Source: Dromaius novaehollandiae (taxonomy: Eukaryota > Chordata > Aves > Casuariiformes > Dromaiidae). From it: a stretch of 64,000 nucleotides of DNA. Position 1 is the first letter of the stretch. Each line of letters opens with the position of its first letter. The DNA is taken from NCBI RefSeq assembly GCF_036370855.1, contig NC_088102.1, positions 38,725,835 through 38,789,834 of the forward strand, written 5' to 3'. The notes under the pieces are model-generated. The model was given only the letters and a program-made list of their open reading frames with translations, ran no database searches and had not been told where the DNA came from. The position numbers were made by a program, and so were the translations under genes. Shown one piece after another: positions 41,157 through 49,555 of this stretch.

Positions 41157-41408
41157 TCCAAACACAGTTTTTGCATTTTTTTAAATTAATTTTTCATTTT
41201 TTAAAATAAAATAACCAAAAAAGTGTAAAGTTACAAAAAATGTCATTGTAGTATAATATATTAAACTGTGGGGAAAAAAGGAAAAAAGACACTTCACAAT
41301 CTTAAGATTAATATGGAAGATCATAATTTAAACATAAAAGAATATATTCTATGGATTCATCATCCCGATAAATATGAACAAAATTAACAAAAAAGCATAG
41401 GTTTCGGC

Positions 41409-41416
41409 AATAAATA
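41409..41416 (-). promoter_or_regulatory. Second AU-rich element (UAUUUAUU) in ZFP36L1 3'UTR
   Basis: The minus strand reads TATTTATT, containing the UAUUUAU heptamer core. Further single AUUUA pentamers occur nearby on the same strand at 41369-41373 and 41430-41434, and one UAUUUA at 42050-42055. Confidence 0.65.
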
Positions 41417-41662
41417 CGTTTTGATAAGTTAAATAAGCTTTTTTATATTGTTGTGCAGTGACAAGCAAAATTTGCTCTCCAATTTCTGAAAAGTTATACA
41501 AAATTAAAAACCCAGAAAAAAATAATAAAAAGCTTGGCGTGAGTGCTCTAAGATAGGTCTAAAGTACTCTAGAGCAAAACCATTAAAGCTATGTCTACTG
41601 GAACTTTGTTTACACGAACTTGTGTGTGGAATGACTTCCGTCGGCCCCACCCCCTCTATTTC

Positions 41663-41668
41663 TTTATT
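41663..41668 (-). terminator. Possible proximal polyadenylation signal of ZFP36L1
   Basis: An AATAAA on the minus strand about 580 nt after the stop codon. If used, it would give a short 3'UTR lacking both strong AU-rich elements at 41148-41156 and 41409-41416. Usage is not shown by the sequence. Confidence 0.35.
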
Positions 41669-41845
41669 TGTTTTAAGATGTCACATGAATACACGGGGAA
41701 CTTTTAGCACCAAAATCTAGTCTCTCATAGTCCATCTGGTTTTCGTTTTTTTCCTCCCAGTCAAAGTCCCACTCATGTTACAATCTTTGTCCGTTCTCAG
41801 CTTTTCTTCCCGCAGACCTGAGCGGATCCAGGCAAGATTAGTCTT

Positions 41846-41878
41846 TAAGGGGGGGGGGGGGGGTGAGAGAGAGAGAGG
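41846..41878. repeat. Poly-C plus CT microsatellite in ZFP36L1 3'UTR
   Basis: The plus strand has an uninterrupted run of 15 G (41849-41863) followed by TGAGAGAGAGAGAG. In the mRNA this is a CU repeat leading into a C15 run, a likely length-variable pyrimidine tract. Confidence 0.9.
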
Positions 41879-42248
41879 ACTGGATGTTAACAGCTGTCCA
41901 CATGCCTGAAGCCTAGCGGAAACCGGCCAGTTGGGAAGGGACTGGGAGAGGGCGATGCAGTACATGGCCAGTGGAGGGAGCTGGATCTGGACATTTCCTG
42001 CACATCTGGAAGTGCACAGAGCTGCTGGTGCCCTCTGCAGCTGGAGAGGTAAATACAGTCACAGTGAAAGTGTTAAAGGCACTAATTTTGTAAACGTTAT
42101 TGCTTTTCATCGTAATTTGGCACTTAAGGTTTAAGGTCTACGACAGGCAGGTGGACACATTAACATCCAGCTCGGACTGGGGAAACGGGGTAGGGGAGTT
42201 CAGCTTAACATTGTAATAGAGGTGGGGGGAGCAAGAGGAAACCCCAGA

Positions 42249-43199
42249 TTAGTCGTCGGAGATGGAGAGTCTGCTGAAGATGGGAAGACGCCTTGAGGTG
42301 TCCAGGACAGGCGAATCCGAGCCGCTGTGGCTGCTGCTGGAGCTGCTCAGATAGCCCTCCTGGTCGGAAAGGGAGTCCTGAGGACTGGGCGGCGAGTCAA
42401 ACATGTTGGGGGACTCGGACATGGGCCTGAACAAGAACGCGGTGGGGGAGCCCCCGCTGGGCACCTGCACCCCCATGCTGGGGGCGAACAGACTGACCAG
42501 CTCCTGGCTGGAGAAGGTGAAGGGGTTGCTGGCGCAGTCAGGCAGGGTGGGGGAGCCCAGCAGGTCGTCGGCGCTCAGGATGGGCGGCGGGGTGATGGAG
42601 GTGGGGCTGTCCAGCAGCCCCCCGGCAGCAGTGCTGGGGAAGCCGGCGAAGCTGAAGCTGTGCTGAAGGCGGGGTCTGTCGGCGACGGCGGGCTCCCGGC
42701 TGCCGGCCACGGCGCGGCGCTCCTCCGCATTGTGGATGAAGTGGCAGCGCGGCCCGTAGGGGCAGAAGCCGATGGTGTGGAAAGTGCGGCAGAGCTCGGT
42801 CTTGTACTTGGGGTGGCGGGTGAGGCTGCGCAGCTCGTGGATGCCGTGGGCGAACTGGCACTTGTCGCCGTACTTGCAGGCGCCGTTCTCCTCGAAGGGG
42901 CGGCACAGCTCCGTCTTGTAGCGGCTGGAGTTGACCTGTCCCCCGGGCTGCTTCTGCTGCAGCAGGCGCTCGCCGCCTTCGGAGAAGGAGCGGTCCCGGA
43001 AGCGGCTCTCCCGGGGGCCCAGCATGGGCGCGGGCTCCCCTTTGAGGCCGCCCAGGAGCTGGTTCTGGTGGAACTTGGCGTTGGGCAGGGTGACCGAGTG
43101 CCGCCTGGGGAAGCCCCCGCCGGCCGGGGTGCCCACCGCCTTCCTGTCCAGCAGGCACCCCCCGACCCCCGGCGGGCTGTAGTTCAGCATCTTGTTGCT
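42249..43199 (-). CDS. ZFP36L1: ZFP36L1 coding exon 2 (tandem CCCH zinc-finger mRNA-decay activator)
   Basis: Exon 2 encodes residues 20-335 of a TIS11-family protein. These proteins bind UAUUUA-type elements in mRNA 3'UTRs and recruit the CCR4-NOT deadenylase and decapping factors, shuttling between nucleus and cytoplasm. Two CCCH fingers with C-x8-C-x5-C-x3-H spacing are intact: C118, C127, C133, H137 and C156, C165, C171, H175. Each is preceded by the RNA-contacting lead KTEL (RYKTEL, KYKTEL). The Akt/MK2-type site context RDRSFSEGG is present with S92. A Ser/Pro-rich C-terminal half follows, with a run of six serines. The CNOT1-binding tail [14 protein letters not shown] is complete, its RSK-type serine falling at about residue 331. 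The acceptor is a pyrimidine-rich tract ending CTGCAG. The total of 335 aa compares with 338 in human. No break or frameshift is seen. Divergence from mammals lies in the linkers, not the fingers. ZFP36L2 and ZFP36 are excluded by the N-terminus and the linker sequence. Confidence 0.97.
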   Translation of the reverse strand, partial: SNKMLNYSPPGVGGCLLDRKAVGTPAGGGFPRRHSVTLPNAKFHQNQLLGGLKGEPAPMLGPRESRFRDRSFSEGGERLLQQKQPGGQVNSSRYKTELCRPFEENGACKYGDKCQFAHGIHELRSLTRHPKYKTELCRTFHTIGFCPYGPRCHFIHNAEERRAVAGSREPAVADRPRLQHSFSFAGFPSTAAGGLLDSPTSITPPPILSADDLLGSPTLPDCASNPFTFSSQELVSLFAPSMGVQVPSGGSPTAFLFRPMSESPNMFDSPPSPQDSLSDQEGYLSSSSSSHSGSDSPVLDTSRRLPIFSRLSISDD

Positions 43200-43675
43200 C
43201 TGCAGGGAGAAAGCAAGGTCCCGTCAGCGCCACCGCCTCCGCGGCACCCCCGGGGCGGCAGGCCGCGTCTCGCCCCGCACCCCGGCCCCCCCCCGCCGCG
43301 GGGCGCCCCCCCCCCTCCCGCAGGCAGCCCCTCGGAGGGGGGAAATAGTAATAACGAAGTTAATGAGCGCGGGACTCCAGCAAAAGCGGCCACTGTTTTC
43401 TGGGAAAGGCCCGCCCGGGGCGCGCTGCAGCCGCCGCGGCCCGGGGCGCAGCCGCCCCCCGCCCCGCCGGGCCGAGCCGAGCCGGGCCCGCCGCCGGCAG
43501 CCGCCGTGTCCCGCGGGGGCGCCCGGGCAGCGCGGCCGCGGCGGGCGGCGCTGCGCAGCCCCGCGCGCTGCTGCCGGGTCCGGCCCCAAACTTGCTCGCA
43601 ACTCGGGGGGGGCAACCCCGCAGCAGCCGGACTTAAAAAAAATAAAAATAAGTAAGAACGCAGAGCCGCGCCTAC
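43200..43675 (-). other. ZFP36L1: ZFP36L1 intron
   Basis: A 476-bp GT-AG intron separates the two coding exons, which is the family's usual single-intron layout. The donor is AAG|GTAGGC and the acceptor TTTCTCCCTGCAG|AGC. The intron is extremely GC- and CpG-rich, lies wholly inside the promoter CpG island and contains long C/G runs, so it probably shares the island's open chromatin. Uninterrupted frames seen across it on both strands are products of this base composition. Confidence 0.88.
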
Positions 43676-43732
43676 CTTGCATATAACTTCGCTCAGGTCG
43701 AAGATGGTCGGCGACACCAGGGCTGTGGACAT
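43676..43732 (-). CDS. ZFP36L1: ZFP36L1 coding exon 1 (N-terminus)
   Basis: This is the first coding exon of the mRNA-decay factor whose remainder lies in exon 2 at 42249-43199. Read on the minus strand it encodes 19 residues beginning MSTALVSPTIFDLSEV, the conserved N-terminus of ZFP36L1. In the TIS11 family this segment carries a hydrophobic export-type motif and contributes to decay-factor recruitment. The start has A at -3 (context CCGAAG-ATG). An in-frame extension upstream could begin only at a non-ATG codon, so this ATG is the start. The exon ends on AAG followed directly by the donor GTAGGC, and the junction is phase 0. The first exon-2 codons, S-N-K-M, continue the family pattern C-K-x-N-K-M. 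Confidence is high because the protein matches on both sides of the intron and both splice sites are canonical. Confidence 0.93.
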
Positions 43733-43873
43733 CTTCGGAGAGCAAGGCGGGGAAGAGCGGGTGGGGTAAGAATACAAAAATAAAATGAATCACAGTGTAA
43801 GGAAGGCACAGCCTCCAGCGCCCGGGCTCGCCGTCCTTCCCCCGCGCCGCCCGCCGCCGCCGCTCCCCCTCTT
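43733..43873 (-). other. ZFP36L1: ZFP36L1 5'UTR (approximate)
   Basis: This is the region between the ATG and a transcription start inferred about 30 bp downstream of the TATA-like element at 43901-43909. The start-site position is an inference. The segment is GC-rich (GCC/GGC triplets near 43845-43865) with an AT-rich patch at 43770-43790. I noticed no convincing upstream ATG in frame with the coding sequence. Confidence 0.55.
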
Positions 43874-44260
43874 TCCAGCACACTTGGGCTAAAGCTCAAC
43901 TTATAAAGTTTCGGACTTACGCCCGGGGGGCGGAGCTGGCGGCGGGAGGAAGGGGGGGAGGAGGAGGAGGGCAGGGTGATTGACACCGCGACTGAATCAC
44001 CCGGGCGGGCAGGCCCAGAAAAACTTTCAGGAGGAAGAAGAGGGGGGCTGGGGGGGAGGGGGAAAAAAAGCAAAAAAAAAAAAAAAAGCAGCGCTTTCTG
44101 AAAACACCCTCTGAGCTGCGCTGTGTTGTCCGCCCTCCCCCGTTTCTGGAGGAGGCTGCGTGTGTGTGTCCGCTCCGCGCCCCCGCGGGCCGGGCCGCGC
44201 CGGGCGGGGCCGGGGGCCGCGGCGGGGCCGCACCGCGCCGCGCTGCACCGCGCGCACAAA
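43870..44260 (-). promoter_or_regulatory. ZFP36L1: ZFP36L1 core and proximal promoter
   Basis: On the minus strand an ACTTTATAA TATA-like element (43901-43909) sits about 170 bp upstream of the ATG. GC-box sequence lies upstream of it, including the GGGCGG core in the very GC-rich block at 44180-44240, and purine-rich tracts occupy 43940-44090. A TATA box inside a CpG island fits an immediate-early-type gene, which is how TIS11 family members behave in mammals. No serum response element was identified with confidence. Confidence 0.6.
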
Positions 44261-44560
44261 GGCTGCTGCTTTCGGCGCGTTGCGTTTCCACGCGCGCTGC
44301 GCGGCCGCGCGTGTTTGTTCCGCCAGCGGCGGCCCCGGTTATGAAACCGCGCGCGCTGCGTTTTCCATTGCAGTGTAATTAGGTCACCTCAGTGCGAGCA
44401 CGTTTCTGTCGAAAGCGCGGCCGGAGCGGGAATCCGTGCAAGCCTTTCGCCTCCCCGACGCGTTTTTCAGAGGCATTTGTTTCGCCCATGTAAAATAAAA
44501 CCCAGCGCGCCTAGAAACTGTTTATAACTGAGCCGCTGGAGCAGCGAGGGCTGCAGCTGA

Positions 44561-46799
44561 GCTGTGCATCGTGTTTCACAACTCTCAGGACTTATTTCCA
44601 GTTTAGGCTAGCTTGGATTTGTCTACTTTGATTCAAATTGATTGAATCCATTTTCGACGCGGCTGCCGTCCTTGCGCTTTTGCAAGCTGAATGTCTTCGT
44701 GTTGATTCACATCGCCGCCCCTGAGCCTTAATACTTTTTTCCAATATTTATTGAAACCTGGCAGGCTCTGCAAGAGGAAATAACTCACATCCACTTTAAT
44801 TTAAATCATTAAAATATGTTTTTGTCCCATAAAAAGAGGTTTGATAGATTCTGCCTTTTCTCGCCATACATTCTTCTTCCAGTCCCCAGAACTCAAAACT
44901 GTAAAACTGAAAAAGTAGCATTTCTGAGCAAGTAATCTGTTGCAGGTTTTGGTAGGCAAAGTATGATTCATACTGATACTGATATGGCGGGGAGGTGGGG
45001 GGGGGCAGTGTCTTTAAAAATGTAAAATGTTTCAAGGCTTTTCGATATCAGGGTGCCTCAGCGTGGGATCTGCTGCGCCTAAGCCTGTAGCCCCGCTGGG
45101 GCAACTCTCGCCCCAGCTTCAGCGGGTGCTTCGTCCAAGGCCGAGCAGCGGCATCTGGTCCCCTGGCCCCGGCGCAGCCGTGCGAGGAGGGGCCCCTTCC
45201 TCGGCTGTGTTGTGGCGCTGCAAACTCTTCCTCCTCCCCTTGCTCCAACTTGGACGGCAGAAATGAAACCCGTGCTTTGGGCAGCAGAGTGCAAACCTTG
45301 AAGGGCGAGCACACTGAAAACTTAAAACAAATGATCCACTTCCTCTTCTGTTTGCTTTAGCGTCTCAGGATCTGGACTTTGAACTGGCGGCTGATCTTTT
45401 TCCCCTCCTTCACTCTTCAAGAACAGCCAAAATAACCAACCGAGAGAAACGCCCACAGGCTCCAGCTATTCCAGATTTCTTTTTTTTATTATTATTATTT
45501 ATTTAAGGAGAGCAATCGGGTTCCTCGAATTTCCTTCTTTCTAGTTTTTTTTCTTTTTTCTTTTTTTTTTTTTTTTGCTTGGCCAGAAGTGTGGAGTAAC
45601 TAGCAGAGAGACCAGTCTATTATTTTCTGCAGTTGTTTACTTATTCTGTAGATGGTGCTTGTTCCCAGGGCTCTGAACCTCTCTATAATTAAACCCGTTT
45701 TAATTGTTAGGTTCGAAACGTCATTTCGGGGACTTTCCAAGAGTTTCTGAGGAAGCCAGGCGAGATAACTATTTCACTACTGAATTGTTCTGAGCCTGTT
45801 TTTTTCTGCAGTTCCTCCCTGAAGGCTGGACGCGGTGCAAGGCTGAATGGTGAGGGTCTGAGGCGAGACGCCTGTTTGTGCAATGCCCTGCGCCCCCGCT
45901 GTGCGCTGTGCTCAGTGCAGCCCCCCGGGTTTGCGCGGGAGCCGGCGCGCGGGCAAGGCGGCCTCAGGCTCCAGCTAGCGCTGCTCAGCACAGCTGCCTC
46001 CCTGCGCCGTGCATTCGCTGTATTTTGCATTATTCACATGCCCTGTGTGCATTTGTTTTGGAAACTTTGGGTTTAAGGTTGCACATTTCTACATATTGAG
46101 TACCAAATGTTGAAGCTGAGAAGGAATTTTTTCCAGTGATTTGGCTTGTCAAAACCCCACTACATGGTGGTCCGCTTTGCATTTGCTTGCACATGCTCAG
46201 ATCAGGAATTTAGCTGCTCACCCCACCTCGTGGCTAAAAGTCAGAGCCCTCTAGGCCGAAGTGGGAATTTGTGTGGGCATGAATTCACACCAGCCAGAGA
46301 ATTAAAAGTCTAATCCTTCCTCCTTCTATCAGAGCTTTGCAAGAACTTTAATAAGAGGAATACATGTAGATGAATAAAGATAAGTAAATGAATAAATGAA
46401 GGTAAATGAATAGAGATAGTTGCCGAAAAGGTGAATAAATGCATAACAGGTTTATTTGAATGCGGTACCATGCTCCCCAGCCTTCTAGTGCAGACCCAGC
46501 ATGTTCCAGTTGGGATAATACCGCTGAACCCAGGAACCAGTAGTAAAGTGCCAGGACTTCCTGAGCCCTTCCCAAGTCTGTTTTCAGTGCAGGAGCTGCT
46601 TCTGGAGCATTCTTGCTCCCTGATTCAGATGCAAGCAGATGCTAAACTCATCTAGAATAACACATAGGAATAAGATTTGTAATTGGACCTATGCACACAT
46701 TTAACACAGCAGTTAAGGACTGCTTTCCCGAATCAAACCTGGCATGGACCAGAACGGCCACAAAGATCCATGGGGAACGAGCTAGGGGACAGCAAATGA
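44561..46799. other. Upstream flank of ZFP36L1, no gene recognised
   Basis: AT-rich DNA directly upstream of the promoter island. It includes an inverted repeat with a TCF/LEF-like core (44625-44648) and two T-rich runs near 45480-45500 and 45551-45577. GC-richer patches occur at 45050-45270 and 45880-45980. Candidate regulatory DNA only. Confidence 0.5.
45050..45270. other. Small GC/CpG-rich block 1.2 kb upstream of the ZFP36L1 promoter
   Basis: A GC-rich segment separated from the promoter island by about 500 bp of AT-rich DNA. It could be a proximal enhancer or an alternative upstream start. The frames in it run on both strands and lack domains. Confidence 0.45.
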
Positions 46800-47150
46800 A
46801 ATGCAAAGCCAGGAGGTTTTAAACTAAAGGAGGTGCTTTTCCAAATAGTGTGTACAAAAAACTGTGGGTTCATTGTCACATGGTGCTGTGGAGGTCAAAC
46901 TATAAATGGAGTCAAAAAAGAAGTTTGACATATTTATGGAAGAAAAGTCCCTGGAGATTTACTAAGGCCAAAGGAAGACCTCAAATGCATGTTGCTGGAC
47001 AATGCACAGGAAAAAGTATCACTCTGTGATTCCCCCATTTTTCCCCTAAGTATGTGCTATTGGCTGCTCTTGGATGCAGGCCAAAACAGACCTTTGATCT
47101 GACTCAGTATGGTTATTTTTACATAGTTCTGTTCTATTTTTATGATTTAT
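46800..47150 (+). mobile_element. CR1 LINE 3' end
   Basis: The order of matches to the CR1 3' end is complete: AAACTAAAGGAGGTGCTTTTCCAAATAG, then a CTGTGG...TTCATTGTCACATGGTGCTGTGGAGG segment, then GAGTCAAAAAAGAAGTTTGACATATTTATGGA, and finally GACCTTTGATCTGACTCAGTATGGTTATTTTTACATAGTTCTGTTC. About 350 bp, diverged, 5'-truncated. Confidence 0.82.
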
Positions 47151-47574
47151 GCTCCATCTAATCCAGATAGACTGCTTTTCAGAGTGGATTGTGCAGGGAG
47201 CGTCACAGGAGAGCACAAGTAGCTCCTCAGAAGCTGATATGGGATAATCTGATCCCCTGCCCTTGCTGCTGTTAAAAGCTAGGTGACAGTCCCGCGGGGA
47301 TGGCCGTGCTCCTTGCCCAGCTTAACTCCCGGTCAGTGTAATAAGAGGTTACTCTGAGCACCAAGTATAAACTTAATCAAAGTGCCAGCTTTGCCACAAA
47401 TATAATCGGTGATGTTACAGCTCCCGTAACAGCAGAAGAGTATTGCTATCTTAAGATACCTCTGCTTTTCTTCATCTTGAGCCATCCATCAGCAGTAAGC
47501 TTGCAGACCTGGTTGCTAGAGTCTGCAGAAGAATGCAAGCACAAGAGAAGTCTGAATTATTGAAAACAAGGGGC

Positions 47575-47599
47575 GTTTGTTTGTTTGTTTGTTTGTTTT
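47575..47599. repeat. (GTTT)n microsatellite
   Basis: Six consecutive GTTT units. Confidence 0.88.
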
Positions 47600-47690
47600 C
47601 AGTTTGCAAAGTTTCACACTAGGAAAGGGAAATACTACCATCACATGAAAAAAATTTTCCCCTGTGAGTGTAGGGTGAGTTAGACATTTC

Positions 47691-47711
47691 ACACACACAC
47701 CCCCCCCCCCC
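47691..47711. repeat. (AC)5 followed by C11
   Basis: ACACACACAC followed by an uninterrupted C run. Confidence 0.88.
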
Positions 47712-49029
47712 AGGAATTTGCAGGTAAATAGAAGTGTCTTTTCTGCCCCAGGGCTCTGGTGTACAGGCCAGTGGTGGCAGAAAGATAAGCCTCCTGCCTT
47801 TATTTCTGCTGGGGGTGTAAAACGAGCCGAAGCTTTCTGCAGGTGCTATTCATATCTTTTGAGTCAGGTGCTATTTTTGTTGGCTGTGCCGCTGGAGGTG
47901 GAGGTGTGCAAGTGCCTTTCCTCTAGTCTCTGCAAGTCGGTGTAGATATTTCCAGGCACCTTCGCAGGTGATGTGGCCTTCAGGGGTGGACAGGCAGGTG
48001 TCAGTGTGGCTGTTCTCCGCTTGCCCTTTGTCACCTCTCCCCAACTTTTTAATCCTTGCCTTTTATTTTGGCCTTGTGCTCCTTCTATGGAGCATCTCTG
48101 GGTAGCCACGGGGAGGTGAGAATGGCTGGAGCTGGAAACCACAGCTTGTAGGTACGCCCTCTGCCAGGCACTTCTGGCACCTGGGGAAGTCCGGGCTCCT
48201 CCTGGTCGCGAGCAAAAGGGGTATTACCAGCTGCTTGGTGAGAAAACAAATTCACAGATACAGGAAAGTGTGTTAAGGTGGTGGGAAGCAACGGGAGTGA
48301 GATTCCTGGCAGCTTGGGTATGTAAACATTCATAAAATGGAGAGTGTGTGCATGTGTGTACTTTGTGGTGGCAGGAAACCCAAGGAGCTAGCTCCATTAT
48401 TTTTGCTGGAATCGGTAACTACAGTGCCAGATAAATGTTATGAGCCCTTAATCCTTCTGACTTTACACCTGTGAATGACTTAAAGACCATCCAGGGTGAG
48501 CTAAATTACAGGACATCCCTATTAATTAGTGATGGGCTTTGGGATGTGATTTGGTTGTTCGTAAGGAGAGTTTTCTGTTTCTCGGTCGCTGGGATTTAGA
48601 CTGCCTTTGGGGGAGACGAGGGGAGGGAAGGGGAGGGGAGGACAGGATGGGGAGGCAGTGTGCAGCTTCTCGAGAAAGGGTCGCATGGGTCTGACTAGCC
48701 CATCACAAATTTAGCACTGGTGGCACTGACAAGGCACTGCAGTGGAAAAAGCAGAGGTGTCCTTTCAGCAGATGAGGCTAAGGAAATTGGCTGAACTTAA
48801 TGGATCTAAGTTATAATTTCCAGTGGAAATATTAGTGCAATTAATACATTTCCATGTAATAGGACTGTGAGCCCATGCTGGCACTGAGCTGTATGTCACG
48901 GCTGCTCCGGTGGCTCGTCCCGGCCCCATCCCGGGGTCTGTCCGGCTGCACCCAGACACATGCAACCAGTGCTGGGGGGCAGGAAGGAGACGGGGGGCTG
49001 AAGCACAGACCGGTGGGGAACGGGATAGG

Positions 49030-49555
49030 TTTCAGAGGGTGGAAAAAGGGCGCTGGGTAGAGCGGGGCGAGCTGCCCTGGGGCTCGCACGCCGTGCCTGG
49101 ACCCCGCACAGGCGAGAGAGCCTGGCCGCACCTCGCGCAGCGCCATGGACAGCCCTGGCCCTCCCGCCGCTGGCACCCGCGGGCGCCTGCAGAGACGCCC
49201 TCCCTCTGCTTATCTGGGTTTGCCGGCTCTTGGTTCAGTTGCAAACCCTTTTGGGCAAGGAACAAGTCTCATCTAATCTCTCCTTCCTGAGCAGGCTGCA
49301 ACTTTGCAAAGCTACAGAAGGGCTGTTAATGCTGCCGACGTGTTAGCTGGAGATGGGAAAACGAACGCGCCTGGCTGCAGAAAGGCGGGAGATGGAGCGA
49401 GAGGGTCATTTCGCACCGGTGGTGCAGGAGAGCTGCGCAGCAGCAGTCGGGGAGCTCAGCGTGCCCTCGCGTCGCCGGCCCCCAGGTCGCACGCGGCGGT
49501 CCCGGGGCCGCCCGGCCCCCCCAGCTGGGCCAAAGCGGAGGAGCTGATTGCGGCA
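49030..49555. other. CpG-dense block about 5.3 kb upstream of ZFP36L1
   Basis: Around 500 bp with high CpG density (for example 49340-49550, with GCGTGCCCTCGCGTCGCCGG). It opens competing frames on both strands, up to 126 codons, with no domain. A distal CpG island of an enhancer or of an unannotated transcript is possible. Confidence 0.55.

Larger units (their letters stand above)
40680..42248 (-). other. ZFP36L1: ZFP36L1 3'UTR
   Basis: About 1.57 kb follows the stop codon up to the AATAAA at 40700-40705. The distal half (40700-41560) is strongly AU-rich with several AUUUA pentamers. The proximal half contains a pyrimidine microsatellite. The length suits the roughly 3-kb mRNA of the mammalian orthologue. 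The 3' limit is inferred from the polyadenylation signal and not from transcript data. Confidence 0.72.
42300..44560. other. CpG island over ZFP36L1 promoter, intron and exon 2
   Basis: GC content and CpG density rise sharply over this block compared with the AT-rich flanks. They are highest at 43200-43620 and 44150-44470. The island covers the promoter, exon 1, the intron and most of exon 2. It explains the long antisense and out-of-frame open frames here (for example a 442-codon frame on the plus strand), which should not be taken for genes. Confidence 0.85.
47151..49029. other. Intergenic DNA, no gene recognised
   Basis: Includes two microsatellites (47575-47599, 47691-47711) and a GGGGA-rich purine run near 48610-48650. 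Open frames are at most about 111 codons without domains. Confidence 0.5.

Noticed and set aside
42327-43655. 442-codon plus-strand open frame antisense to ZFP36L1
   Set aside because: It mirrors the GC-rich codons of exon 2 and the CpG-island intron. It is made of Gly/Ala/Pro/Arg runs, has no domain, and crosses the real gene's intron on the opposite strand.
42538-43883. Other long minus-strand frames over ZFP36L1 (42538-43233, 43184-43777, 43224-43883)
   Set aside because: They are shifted readings of the same exons and of the CpG-rich intron. The 43184-43777 frame only contains exon 1 and then reads through the donor; its listed beginning is not an ATG.
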